The notes below the pieces were generated by a model. It worked only from the letters and a program-made list of their open reading frames with translations. It made no database searches and was not told the DNA's origin. From Stomorhina lunata (taxonomy: Eukaryota; Arthropoda; Insecta; Diptera; Rhiniidae): DNA of 64,000 nt. The DNA is taken from assembly GCA_933228675.1 (NCBI GenBank), contig OW121744.1:116025600-116089599 (forward strand), read 5' to 3'. Shown here in pieces: positions 1-12,047 of this stretch; the first letter of the stretch is position 1; every line of letters begins with the position of its first letter. A program made the translations under genes and the position numbers.

Positions 1-2082
1 AAGGGAATCTTTTTTCACCGTTTCAACAAAAGAATTTATTAATGAAAACAACTTCAACTGTTTAAAATCGTAATGTTAGTTTGAAGATCATTACCACACA
101 AAAAAAAGCACTAAAATGACAACACTGAATGGGGAACAAAAGTGGCGAATGGAAGGAATGAGCAAAGAATGGAGAGATCAAAACGAAATTAAATAGAAAA
201 ACACGAATGCAAATAAAACAATAACTTTTTTTGGACTTAATAAATTAAAATTCATCAAATATTAAACAAACGAATTTAGAATTGAAACTAATTTAACAAA
301 AATATTCAATTTCACTTAACAATTAATTTATATGACTTAATTCTTTTAATAAAATTTTCCCGGAAAATAAACAAACAGCCGCACCTACAAACTGAGAAAA
401 CAAAAAACTCCTAAATTTTTTTTCACTGATCTTATATTTTTAACAAATTTATTTAACAAAGATTTTTTTTATTATTCCATTACCATTTAGAGAAAAGATA
501 ATCCAATTTTAAGTTTGGGTTTTCAACACTTTTTTCTTATTTAACTAAAAAAAATGTAAGTATGTTTTAATAAATTTTTTTATAAATTTGATATTTTTGT
601 GGATCGCACTTTTTGCTTAAAATTTTTCAAAATATATTCTTTTTTTCGTTAGCTGTGAAATGAATTCACACACTTTTTTAATTTTGTTTCACTAAAATTA
701 AAACACTTTATTATCAATTTTTAAGACATTTGATTATATTCTTTAATTTTTTTTATAAATTTATTCGATTTTTTTAATAAAACACCAACATCCAACAAGT
801 GGCGGCCATATTGACTTTTTTGTATTTGCTCGCTGAGATCACTTTTTGTATTTTTCCTCCAATTCTCTCTTTATACGATCTTTATTATTCTTTACACTTC
901 ACTCTCGCATACACAAAAAAAAATATTTTACATATTTTATGGCTTGTTGTTTTTCGTGTTTTACCATAAATATTTAACTTTATTATATTAAATAATAATC
1001 TTATTTATATTTAATTAATTTACGCGCACCGTTTATATTCTGTAAATGGTAGTTAATTATTTTAATTATCAATTGGAATAAACTTTACAGCGTTAATAGC
1101 GACATAGAACGATATACCGTCAAAAGCATATCATACACGAACGACTACTAAACGAAGACTAAAGTAAAAAGTACCAACAAAATTGTACGAAAAATCCAAT
1201 AGGGCAATATCGTAAACAGTTATTGTGATTGATGACGAATGTCGAAAGCAAAACAAAACCAACAATAAAAACTACGATATAAGAGTGGCAACTTTGAGGG
1301 GTTGTAAAAAGTTGGAGCAACAAGAAAATTATGGCGATGGAAGCGATTTTTAAATAGTTTTTATAGCAATAAATGAATTGGATTAGTTTTTCTAACAATA
1401 AATGATAATGGATCATTATTATCCCTAGGAAATATGTTACCCTCAATATTGCAGTAAAAATATGCACATTTTTTGAGTTTTACCTGTTCATTTTTGCAAC
1501 TAGAAACGAAATTCAAATGTTCCTTTTTTGCAATTTTTTTTTATTGAAACTTTATTAATACACACAAAAATAAACAAAAAAAGCTCAGATTTGTATAAGC
1601 AGGGTTGTAAGGAAGTGGTATTTTTTGCATGCGCTCTTCAATTGAGTGTAGAAAATATAACATTTTCACATGTTTTGATGCAATATTATGAAAAAAACAC
1701 GATAAATTTTAAAAAGGTTAAACGTTTTTTTAAGTACACGATAATTTTTACAATATTGCTTGGGTGTACCATTTTTGTTAGAAAAGAAATCACCATAAGT
1801 GATTTTATATATAAAGAAGGAGTTTTTTGTAACATTTGGCTGAGAGCATTTGCATTTTGACAGCTGTGGAGTTTTTACTCTGCATTTCATTGCAATAACG
1901 ACACTATGGTTAAATGTTTACTGACTATGTTTTACCTACTAAGCGACAGTATTACAAAATAAATTCATCGTCACATGTATTATAATTTGACATTTATTAG
2001 AGTTATTGTTGGCTCTCAGAAATAAGTTATTTTTTTTTAAGTGCATAATTCATTAAATAATTGGGTTTTATTTTGTTTAATT
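1..2082. other. AT-rich gene-free stretch
   Basis: I see no supportable gene here. The stretch is very AT-rich with many A and T runs. The short open frames at 1159-1467, 1528-1860 and 1666-1890 have no recognisable domain and look like chance. It could hold regulatory DNA or an untranslated first exon of a gene lying off the left edge, but nothing in the sequence shows that. Confidence 0.5.
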
Positions 2083-3650
2083 TTAGGTTAGGTTAGGCTG
2101 CCGATATTAAGTCAGCGTCTCTTGGGTCATAGAAACGGTCCCTTTGAGGTACCACAAACTGACCGAATGGAAAAGAATGGAAAAGAAAAACACAGATAAT
2201 TATTCCAGGCCATTGGTGAGAGGCTTATTCAAGCCAGCCTGTAGCCCTGATAAATGAGTCTATATTGCAAATGTCAATACTTGCTAGATCACCCCCAGAT
2301 ATAGAGAGCCCTTAAAATTGAAAGAGCAGAGGAGATGAGTACCTAACTGACTCCTCCTCTTCTATGTTGCGACAATAGTCATGGTGTTGAAGGTTAATTC
2401 GTCTGGCATGCAGCCCAAAAACGCAATGACCTGTTAAGGTTGAGATTAGGTTGCAGAGTCTGTAGCGAGGTATACCCAACATTTTGAACGTTTATTGTTG
2501 TAAGTGGAGCCTGTTTACCTGGATATTGAAGAAGTGTTTGCCAAGGACCAATTTTTCTGCGCTGACTTGTAAAAAAATTGCCTAATTACTAGTTTGCAGG
2601 CGGATAGCGATAAGCCTGTAAATTGGTCGATGTTATCCTGACTCAAGAGAGAAACGGATTCATCAAGTTTGTCCGCAGTGGAGTTACCAGCTTTGTTGTG
2701 CCCGGATACCTAGAAAATTTCGATATTGTAATGCCGATATTGTAATGTTAAGAGATGCCCGGCATTCGCGGGTAAGAACAGATGTCATGTGGACATTAGA
2801 TAGGGATTTTATGGCAGCCTGTCTATCGATATAGAAACAAATATCTCTGTCGTATATTCAGTCGTATTTTAACCATTTGACTATTTTGTATATGGCCGAT
2901 ATCTCGGATTAAAGAATATTACATTGATCAGGAATCCTAAAACAAATTTCCTTCCCTAATAGTGGGATGAAGAAGACCACCCATGATCATCTTTGACTTG
3001 GATCCGTCCGTACATATATCTAGACAGCCGTCATTGAGGGGTCTCCAGAGTAAAGGATTTATTAAACAGAGGGCTGGATATGCAGTTGTCAATGTTGTCA
3101 GGGATATTAATGATTTTATTCAGAATAGTGGAGTGTCCAGTTTGTGAATGGAACCAAGTTTCGATAGTGCTAAGTCGGACAGCCGAGTTAAAAGCAAGTT
3201 GTTGTGGCGTTAGTTTGACTGGGAGCTAGTTAAGCACGACAAAGAGCGTCTTAGTTGGTGTAGTTCTTAAGGAACCGGTAATCATTAGAGCGGACGATTT
3301 TAAAATTATAGTAAAATAATCCCGCTGGTTCGCCTTGGTGAGTACAAGCCACCAAACCAGCACACCATACATTCCAGTGTTGGTAGGACTCAGTCCCCAG
3401 GTTTTGCCTATGACCCCTCTACATAAGTAGAGTTCAATGGATGCTTTATATGCCCTAAGTTGGATGTTTAGCCTCCAGGACACTTTTGAGTCCAAAATGA
3501 CCCCAAGATATTTGGCATGGTTAGTAAGCATAAGTTCTGCCTTATTCAGTTTTGGAAGAAAAAAAGTTGGTATTTTGTATTTCCGCTATAAAAGTACAAG
3601 TTCCATTTTAGTGGGATTGTCTCATTCATTCTCTTACATCTTGCTACAAA
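2083..3650 (-). mobile_element. Degenerate non-LTR retrotransposon 3' part (RT end and RNase H)
   Basis: Read on the minus strand, 3531-3226 encodes the C-terminal part of a non-LTR reverse transcriptase: an AKYLGVILDSKVSW motif, then a region resembling the GKTWGLSP and YGVLVWW signatures of Jockey/I-like elements. Below 3220 the same strand continues into a broken RNase H-like stretch containing ICTDGSK at about 3015-2995. Frames are interrupted by stops and shifts, so the copy is dead. The 3' end at about 2083 finishes in a CCTAACCTAACC tail. The same terminal sequence recurs in the opposite orientation at 10690-10905. Clade assignment is from motif memory only. Confidence 0.75.
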
Positions 3651-3714
3651 AATAAAAATTTTTCTTATATGTATGTATCGATAAAAATATATGTATCAAA
3701 AAAAAACTCAAAAA

Positions 3715-3790
3715 CTATTTATTTATTTTTATTTATTTATTAAAAAATGGATGCCGCAAGCCCGTAGGGCCTAATTGTTCAAATTATTAA
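3715..3790 (-). repeat. 3' tail fragment of a second non-LTR family
   Basis: On the minus strand a GC-richer block (GGGCTTGCGGCATCC) is followed by an [19 protein letters not shown] tail, the shape of a 5'-truncated non-LTR 3' end. A close match occurs at 42318-42390 inside a Dicer-2 intron. Confidence 0.55.
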
Positions 3791-3839
3791 TTATTCAAAA
3801 AGTAATATAAAATGGTAATGTTGTTGTTGTAACCGCGAT

Positions 3840-4970
3840 ATAATTGTTAATATCGCAGATGTGCACAAAAAAGGTGATAAATCCGTATGGGCTAACTAAA
3901 GAGGCATAAGTCTCCTCTCAATTGCTTACAAAATTTTATCGAGCATCCCGTGTGAAAGGCTAAAACCCAAAATGAACGAAATAATAGGGGCCTACCAATG
4001 TGGCTTTAACATTAACTGACACAACATCGTCAGTTGAAATAGGTAAAAGCCTTTCAGAACCCTTTTTAACTAATTGAAGATTTAGGCAATACAATAATAC
4101 AACTGGCACAATTTTTAGCAGAAAGCACATGTTACTCGCTTTTGCCAATGATATTGATATTATGGGGCGCACATTGCGTAAGGTGACTGCCGCATTTTCC
4201 AGTATTGAGAAGGAATCAATGAAAGTGGGTCTAGTACTCAATGAATCCTAAACAAAACTGATGGTCTCTACTAGCAAGCAATCCACTAGAATTGGACCAC
4301 ACGTAACAGTGGACAACTATAGCTTCGAGGTTTTTAAACAATTTGTCTACCTTGGTACCGCAGTAAATATAAATAATGACATAAGTATCGAAATTAAAAG
4401 AAGAATCATACTTGCCAACAAATGCTATTTCGGCCTAAGCAGGCAGCTTAGGAATAAAATCCTCTCAACAAGAACTAAAAGTACGCTCTATAAAACGCTT
4501 ATACTACCAGTGTTTTTATATGGTGCTGAATCATGTGCACTTGCACAAGCCGATGAAGCTGTTCTTGGAGTCTTTGAGAGGAAGATCCTACGAAAAATCT
4601 ATGGTCCAATCAGCATTAACAATGAATTTTGGCATCGATTTAATCATGAGCTGTATGAGTTATTTGCTGACATTGACATAGTAAAACGCATTAAACAGCA
4701 GCGTTTGCGTTGGCTAGGACATGTGGTGCGAATGGAAGAAAATACTCCAGCAAGAAAAGTATTTGAACATGATCCCGAGAGAACTCGAAGACGAGGACGA
4801 ACGAAACTTCGATGGAATTCTAAAATATGCTCGGCCTTTGACCTTAACAGGTTGTAATATAGGCCATTTAACTAAGTAAGTATCGCAAATGTGGCAGCCC
4901 TTGGTCGTAATCCTAAGATTTCCGAGTCGTTCCGGTGCGAAGAACCGACTGCTGTGGGAACTTGACAATA
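3840..4970 (+). mobile_element. Degenerate non-LTR reverse transcriptase fragment
   Basis: The plus strand carries broken pieces of a reverse transcriptase. RGISLLSIAYKILSS and GAYQCGF lie near 3900-4010, a mutated catalytic box FANDIDIMGRT (normally F/YADD) near 4140, and an open stretch 4261-4857 contains FLYGAESCAL, FERKILRKIYGP and RLRWLGHVVRM, typical of insect non-LTR polyproteins. Stops and frameshifts at about 3900, 4015, 4070 and 4250 show it is a pseudogene. The downstream piece around 4915-4965 (TTCCGGTGCGAAGAACCGAC) is a dispersed 3' tail seen again near 46970 and 42495. Confidence 0.8.
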
Positions 4971-5280
4971 TTGTAGTATGCCTTTAATGTTCGAGTTATT
5001 AATCATAAAATAACTCGATTTATTTAATTTGCAACTGTATTGTCGGACAGTGTAAAAAACTCTATTAAAATAATAAAATAGAAGTGACAACACTGTTTTT
5101 TCTTTGTATTGCTCTCTTTGCCCTTTCCCCCTCTCTCTCTTCTAACGACAGCTAATTTAAATAAGAAGAAGCAACTAATGTGTTCCGAGTATTTACTAGG
5201 AAAAATCTGCAAAAATATCGTATTTTTTACAAAAATATTCCACAAATAAACAAACTAACGCGTTAATAAAAGCGTCAGAC

Positions 5281-6247
5281 ATGAGTTCAGGATTTGTTAC
5301 GGAAACAGAATTAAATGATGCACGCCAGCGCAGGCAGGAAGAGTGGGAAAAGGTCAGACAGCCGGATGAACCTTTGGGTAAGTCATGGATAATTCAAAAT
5401 TATTATAAATTATATTAAAAAGTCAATTTATATTATACTTAAAAAACATTTAGAGCGTCCCGAGGAACCTTATGATGGCCGTTCCCTATTCGACCGTTTG
5501 AAGGAGCAGAAAATGAAAAAGGATATGGAGTATGAGGAGGCTCATAAATTAAGTATGTTCTAATATTTTGTTACTCTTGAATCAGTAATAAACCTTCCTT
5601 TTTTGCTTTTAGAAAATCTAATAAGAGGCTTGGATGATGATGAGGTCCAATTTTTAGAATTAGTTGATAAAAACAAAATGGATCTGGAGAAGAAACAAAT
5701 GCTAGAGGAAGAGCAGGAACTTAAAGACTTCCGATCTAGGGTTGCTACACTTCAGGAAGAATCAGTTGATAAGGTAAAATAACACAATTCTTATTATTTT
5801 AGTCAATTAATCAATTTAGTCTTTTTCCAGAAACTCCAAAACGATCTCAAAACCAAAATAAAACCTCAAACATCTAGTACGACCAACCGTGTATCACAGA
5901 AATCCCTTCTGGGCATAGGTATTAAGCGCAAGAATGGTGAAATAAAACCTGATAACAGCAAACAAATTAAAGTGGACAGTAGTAATGAAAAATCTGTACC
6001 AGTGACCGTTGCCAAACGAGAAGTAAAAGACCTCAATGCTTTACCTTGTATACAAACAGACAAATTTGACAAAGGCCATTTAAAGTGTGTGGCCATATTG
6101 CCAGGTTTGGGTTCTTATAATGAATCAAGTGACTCAGAAATAAGTAGCGGCAGTGATGACGAGCCACAAGGTTGTGAGGATAATGGCAAATATGATTTGG
6201 TGGGACGTAAACATCAAAAAAAGAAACATGATCATCAAGATAACTAA
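5281..6247 (+). CDS. FAM192A/PSME3IP1 (NIP30)-family protein
   Basis: Four exons (5281-5377, 5454-5552, 5613-5773, 5831-6247) with GT-AG borders join in frame to a 257-aa protein. The N-terminal third matches the conserved NIP30/FAM192A domain: FVTETELNDARQRRQEEWEK, then SLFDRLKEQKMKKDMEYEE and NLIRGLDDDEVQFLE. This is a charged, coiled-coil-forming region. The C-terminal part is low-complexity with an acidic serine run (SSDSEISSGSDDE) and a basic HQKKKHDHQ end. In mammals the orthologue PIP30 binds the PA28-gamma proteasome activator in the nucleus; that role here is inferred from family. The conserved MSSGF start supports ATG 5281. Its 3' end converges with the Ns2 gene, leaving about 115 bp between the two stop codons. 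Confidence 0.85.
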
Positions 6248-6362
6248 AAAGAACTCTTGTGTTTTTCTCTAAATTTTAATTGTTTATTTAATGATTAAAA
6301 TTAAAATATTTATAGTTTGTAAAAGAAGAAAAAGGCTTAATATAACATTGATAAAATATTTC

Positions 6363-8471
6363 TTAGTCCTTTTTCTTTTTATTTCTATTGCGGTTTTTAA
6401 CATTGGCCACTTCGTAAAAGTTGCTGCCCACCTTTTTGCGTTTCTGTTGACGTTCAAGTGTACGCTTCTGCTTAGCGGTAAGCTTTTTCTTAGCAGGCAC
6501 AGCTGGTGTATTGCCGCTATCAGAATCATCAGACTCTTCAATTTGATCTTCGACTCTAAATTTACCCGATGATGTAATCGCTACATTTTGTTTTCTTTTA
6601 GGTGCCGCCTTTTTATGAACCACCTTCTCCAATTCTTCATCATATTCATCTTCAGAATAGAAATCACTTGCGCCGTCACTAGAATCTTCATCATCGCCAG
6701 TGGGATTGAGTAGACGAGCCTTTTTGCGAGCGGCTCTTTCCTCCTTTTGCTGGGCCAACAATTCCAAATCGATTTTATCTAATTCCTTGATATCATCTTG
6801 CATAAAATCAATGCCCACTTTAATTTTGCGAAAATCTTGCAGCTGCTTGAATTCTCTTGCCTTTTTAACCGACTCGCTTACAAATGTGGGTGCTTCTGAT
6901 TTGCCATCTTCATCGTCTTCCCCGTTAGCCTTGATTCCTTCAGCTTCAGCCTTCTCAAAGGTTTCTTGAGATTTCTGTTCATAATGGGACTTGGGGACTT
7001 CGTAGCCTTCAGGAGCCACATAGAAGGGTAGTTTACCTCTTTGCCAATCATTGAGCACCATTCTGGACACGACTGTAATATCAGGCTCTCCACCTTTTAA
7101 AAGTTTACCAGTCTTTTTGGCCATTTGCTCGAGAAAGTTGAGGCTTGATGACCAGCTTTCAATTTTATACGTTTTCTTAATATATTCAGGGCGTACTCTT
7201 TTTAAAACAGTTTCTACATAATCTTCTGGATTTGTCACCAACTCCACTCTTACCACACCCTTCAATACCTTTTCAGTATCAGTTTCGGCCGAGGGATACA
7301 CCACACCGGGACAATCAATCAAAAATATGCGCTTCATCAAAGTAATATACTGCCAAACCTTTGTTTCACCAGCAATTGGAGCAACATTACAAACTTTTTT
7401 CGACCTCAAAGCATTGATAACTGAGGACTTGCCGACATTGGGATAGCCTATGAAGCCCACACTGATTTGTTTCTTATCCATGTGCAATTTACCTAATTGA
7501 CGGAAGAGATTTATTAAGGCACCTTTGCCGAAAGGATGTTGCAGAGATGCATGAAAGGCAATAGTGGGATATTCAGCACTAAGTATAGCTACCCAACGTT
7601 GTGTCACCCAAACGGGTACCAAATCCACTTTGTTCAGGATAAAAAACAAATGTTTGTGGGGCTTTTCTTTGCGCAAAAACTCTTCAATATATTTAGATCT
7701 AGTGCCCATGGGGTCACGAGCATCAAGCACCTGCAACAATACGTCAGAGGCATCCACCACTTTGTGCAATTCATTCCAAATTCGCTTACTCTGACCAGCA
7801 GCAAAAATCCAATCCCTTTGAGCTTCTTTTTCACCCGTAATTTCACGCACTAGATCCACGTCTTTGGTGGCATCATATTGTTCTTCTTGAGCTTCCACTG
7901 TGCGACTTAATTCCTCCAAATCTCTTACTTTAATATTTACCCGTTTCCGTTGTTTCTTGGAACCAAAAACACTTTCATAACTTTCAGTTTCCAATAAATG
8001 GACTCTTTGATGTTTAGATGACTCATTTAGCAATGTGACTGGTAACTGACTGGGCTTCATGATAACCTGGTAAGGATCCCTTATGGCTTTGCCGATTTCA
8101 TCCTGGAATTTTTGCAAGGCATTCTGTGATATAACACGAGAATTACTGAACCATTTGGGTGTAGGTTCTACTCTAGCCATTGTACCTGAGGCCAAACGTC
8201 CCTATAAACAAATAAAAACGCATGTTAAGACAGTTTTCTACTCATTTTACTTTGTTCTTACCTGGAATGGCGCTGGAGTAATAATTTTACCATCACGATC
8301 TCTCTTTGCCTTGAAGTTTCTATACATTTGTAGACGCTTGATGGTGCCCTTAGTTCTGGGATTTGCCACACCTTTAAGTCCAGATTTGGGTCTTTCCGGA
8401 TTCATGGAATGATTGGACTTGTTAAATCCTTGTTTTCGGGGAGCACCCGTAGTACTTCTTACTTTCGGCAT
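6363..8471 (-). CDS. Ns2: Nucleolar GTPase NOG2/NGP-1 (Ns2)
   Basis: Two exons (8471-8262 and 8201-6363) joined across a 60-bp intron give a 682-aa protein. It has the circularly permuted GTPase layout of the YlqF/YawG family: G4 NKVD near residue 259 precedes G1 GYPNVGKSS near 320 and G3 DCPG near 364. An N-terminal NGP1 domain ([19 protein letters not shown]) comes first. The C-terminus is long, alternating acidic patches with lysine-rich nucleolar signals, including a terminal [11 protein letters not shown]. Family role: assembly and nuclear export of the 60S ribosomal subunit. The 5' exon is required because the conserved N-terminus lies upstream of the intron; the internal methionine at the start of the long open frame is not the start. 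In D. melanogaster the orthologue is, as I recall, next to Dcr-2. Confidence 0.93.
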
Positions 8472-10680
8472 TTTGTCACGAGTTTTAATGGACCCAGTTA
8501 ATTATGTTAAATGTTTTATGTATATTCTTTTGAAGAATTTTATGATTTTTCTTGATAATTTCAAAAGAAAAATCAAAATAAACACAATCTTCTGGGAGAT
8601 GTGTTGTACGAAAGGAACGTGGTTTTGATTTTTGTTGTTGTAGTTGTAAGTCAAAATAATTGCATGTCAAAATATTGGAGAGTTTCTTTATTTACTAATA
8701 ATGTGGAGAGTTTTATACAGTGTTGTATTGCAGAGAAAGCCTCAGAAGATTTAAACAAATCAGCCTTGAAGAAAAATTAAATAAATTTACATTGAATATT
8801 TAATGGACAAAAAGTTTGATTTGAAGTTAAAAAAATATATTTCTCAATTATGGACCACATTATCTCATATTCTTTCCTCAACAGCATTATTTTGGGGTTT
8901 TCCAATAAAGTAACCAAATTGTTAACTGATCGATGAAGGGTTATCCCAATTAGGTAGATTGAAGTATTGAACCCTCTAAGTTTTTTTTGATCCAATATCT
9001 AAAAAAATCAATACGGTATTCAGGTTTAAATTTTAAAAGCTAAAAATATTTTTAAAAAATCGACATTTTTACATTTGAGAAAATTGCTATGCAATAGGTG
9101 TTATTAACACAAAACCCTTAATTGACTGTTCTTGATTTAAATCCAAGATGGCTATAGGAAATATGAAAATGTAATGTTAAGCACATCTGCTTAAAAAAAT
9201 ATTAAAACAAAAATAGAAAACTAAGTCGATTGAGCGATGCCCGTCTGTCTGTCTGTTAAAATCACGTTAACACCTAAACGAAAGGAGCTAGCTCGCTGAA
9301 GCTTAGTAAAAACATTCTTCATCTCTGAGAAAATTTTGGTATTGAAATTTTGCAAAACCGGTTAACAATTGACCATAGCTCCCGTATAACCTCGCCTAGG
9401 ATAATCGCTTATTTGCTAATAAATAACACTCTATAATAGCTATGATGATAAAATTTTGTATATAGAAGTTTTACATAAGCCATATGCAGCACATACAATT
9501 TTATCAATCAATCGATTCACATTTAGCCATAGCTCCCATACAAAAAACTTATGAAAACAGCCTACATTTCACCTAAAATACAGTTAAATGCCAATAAATC
9601 TAAAACACAAGGAAGTCTTATACCAATCCCAGCCAGTGTGCAAAATTTTGTCACAATCGGTTACCATTTGACCACAGCTTCCATATAAAAAACTTACGGA
9701 AACACAAAAATGCAAAAAGAAAAGGGGGTTTATGTCCGTCTGTCTGTCGAATAAAAGCGCGATAGCTTCTTAATTACACGAGCTAGAGAGACATAATTTT
9801 ACAAAAGTATTTTCGATATGTTATAGATGTTGTGTACTGAAAATGAATAATCCCGCCCCGGGAAACACATTAATGCTGATAAATTGAATACAATTGCAAT
9901 AGCTATGACAACTAAATTGGTCAGTATATCAAATTTTATAGGAATCGGTCCATATTTGACTATAGCTTTCATATAAAAAACATTCCAGGAAACCAAAAAA
10001 ATGTAGCAAAGTCCAGTTAAAAGCTATTAAATTAGAAACTATGACAGCTATGGCCACTAAATAAACTTTATATAAATACCAGCCAGTATATAAAATTTTG
10101 TGACAATCGGTCAATATTTGGCTATAGTTCTTATATATATAACATCCCCTTTTTATATCTACAATCAAAAAGATTTGGAGGAACATTCAGTATATTAATT
10201 TTGCACCTACGAAATTAGATAGCTATCAATCAATGTCCAGACTTTATATACGGTAGATGCATTAGGAACTCCTAACAAAATATATGAGCCTGCCGTGTTA
10301 CTATCAACATGTTTATCTTAACTACATACTAAGCACAACGAAAAGTATTTTACAGCTTATTAATATTAAACTATACCCGATTATGGGACAAAATTTTGTG
10401 CAAAGTAAATAATTACTAGGGAAACCACTTAAGATACATTTAAATGTTGAACTATAAAGCTATTGCAAAGGAATTTAGTCCAATTATTTTTCCAACAATA
10501 CCACATTTGGTCCACATTTTGAATTAGCTGAACCCTCGTAGATTTATGAGATATGTTTCTAAATTTAACACAACTTGATGGTGTGTATACAAGATTCGGC
10601 ACAGCAGAATATAACACTTTTACTTGTTTAACTTAATATCGTTGTTATCTTAAGAGATCTTACTGTCATTTTTTTTTCGA
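8472..10680. other. Intergenic region with an old dispersed repeat
   Basis: No gene is evident. From about 9225 to 10140 the sequence is a diverged member of a dispersed repeat. It has a CCGTCTGTCTGTCTG run at about 9240, a second at about 9735, and recurring blocks resembling ATTTGACCATAGCTCCCATA. The same vocabulary is clearer in the copies at 56058-56577 and 57554-58320. The remaining sequence is AT-rich and unremarkable. Confidence 0.5.
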
Positions 10681-10689
10681 ATAGAAGCT

Positions 10690-10905
10690 AAAATGGTTTA
10701 CCGCTTAAATTTATATCATGTTGATAGCCAGGCGTTGGAAGCTCATACCACCAGAAGCCGAAGACTTTTAGTAATTTTGAATAAGCCTCTTACCGACGGC
10801 CTGGAATAATTATTAAGTTTTTCTTTTTCAGTCTATCCCCTGCAGGTACCACAAAGGGACCGTTTCTAGGACCCAAGTCACGCTGACTTAACCTAACCTA
10901 GCTTC
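10690..10905 (+). mobile_element. Non-LTR retrotransposon 3' end (same family as 2083-3650)
   Basis: The segment ending AGTCACGCTGACTTAACCTA followed by CCTA is the plus-strand counterpart of the 3' end found on the minus strand at 2083-2230. Both share the GGCCTGGAATAATTATT block, a GTACCACAAA block and the AACCTAACCT terminus. Only the terminal about 200 bp is present, consistent with 5' truncation. Confidence 0.65.
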
Positions 10906-11005
10906 CAAACCAATAGTTTCTTGTCGGAAATTGTGATACTGACAATATTAGAAGTAAAAGTTCTTTATGATCTATATAAGTTTTTAAGATCGGTAGTTTC
11001 CAGTA

Positions 11006-11279
11006 GCGAACCGTCGTGGTATAGCAGGTTAGCCATCCGCCTAGCATACCAGAGGTCCCAAGTTTAATCCCCGGCCATACCCACTTGAAAAAAATGAGTT
11101 TTAAAAAAAGCGGCGGTTCACCTCAGCTAGCAACTGGTTATTGAATATTAAGCCATGTAAAACTTCTCTAACTAATGTATTTGCCGTTCGGAGCCGGAGT
11201 TAAAACGTAGGTCCTTTTCAGTGAGTCTAAAAATAGAATCGGATGCAGCTCATTGTCTGAGAGAAGGGAATTATATATA
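11006..11279 (+). mobile_element. tRNA-derived SINE, full-length copy 1
   Basis: The head reads as a tRNA-like pol III promoter: box A TGGTATAGCAGG at about 11017 fits TRGYNNARNNGG exactly, and box B AGTTTAATCCC at about 11071 is one base from GWTCRANNC. A body of about 180 bp follows (TTGCCGTTCGGAGCCGGAGT, then GAATCGGATGCAGCTCATTG), and the element ends in a short AT-repeat tail. It is flanked by a perfect 12-bp target-site duplication, TAGTTTCCAGTA (10994-11005 and 11280-11291), which shows insertion by target-primed reverse transcription. Copy 2 is at 13350-13628 and a head-only copy at 53663-53755. Confidence 0.85.
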
Positions 11280-11339
11280 TAGTTTCCAGTAATTTTTAAG
11301 ATCGGTAATAATCTATTAGAAAATGAATATCTAAAAGAA

Positions 11340-12047
11340 TACTCATATATTTAAATAATTATCTGAGGGTTAATTCAAAAAACAGCACATGTAAACAAAG
11401 CAACTAAAAATATTCAAATTCTAACAACAACTCTACACTTGCCAGTACGCCACTGAACACCCACCCTACGGACATTCCAAAAGTTTTTCACTGAAACAAC
11501 ACCAGTACACATTTTTTCACAATAAGAATTCCACAAAAAAATCGAATGCAGCAGATTGTTAGTGGTTTTTTTCATCAAGTATAATAAGGATAAATAATTT
11601 TTTAATAACTAAAATAGAATAATTACTAAAAATTAAAGCTATTTTAAACAAAGACATGAAAAATAGTAAAAAAGTGCAGTTTTTAAAGTGTATTAATTTA
11701 ATGTTGATGTGATATTAAGTGAGATAGTGTATGTGTGAGTTATATTTTTGCGGGGGGTCAATGGAGCGAGAGGAGATTTTGTTGCTACAAAATGAGCAAA
11801 CGATGCGGAACTTCTTACAACTACAATAAATAAAATAAACATTAACTAGCCAACAGAGCCACCAAAACGACTTGTTCACGGGAATGGAATGTTGTTTTGG
11901 ACTGACTAAAAGATATACTTAAACGTACTTGAATTATTAAGAAATATGCAAATGAAGTTAAAAAAAATATTAAATTTAAATAATAACTAAATAAAATATT
12001 AAAAGTAGCAAACATAAAATTATTTAATTAAATGTTTTAACAAAAAA
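11340..12047 (+). other. Presumed upstream/5' untranslated region of POSH
   Basis: No coding sequence is visible between the SINE and the POSH start codon. The sequence just before the ATG is A-rich, which suits a dipteran translation start. A promoter or an untranslated exon probably lies here, but I cannot place either. Confidence 0.35.

Noticed and set aside
1159..1890. Three hydrophobic open frames near the left edge
   Set aside because: They are composed of AT-rich codons, have no conserved motif, and overlap on opposite strands. I judge them chance frames.
3437..3655. Plus-strand open frame opposite the reverse transcriptase fragment
   Set aside because: It is a shadow of the minus-strand retrotransposon sequence.
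11006..11090. Functional tRNA gene
   Set aside because: The A and B boxes are present but the sequence does not fold into a cloverleaf I can support, and it is fused to a repeated body with target-site duplications. It is a SINE head.
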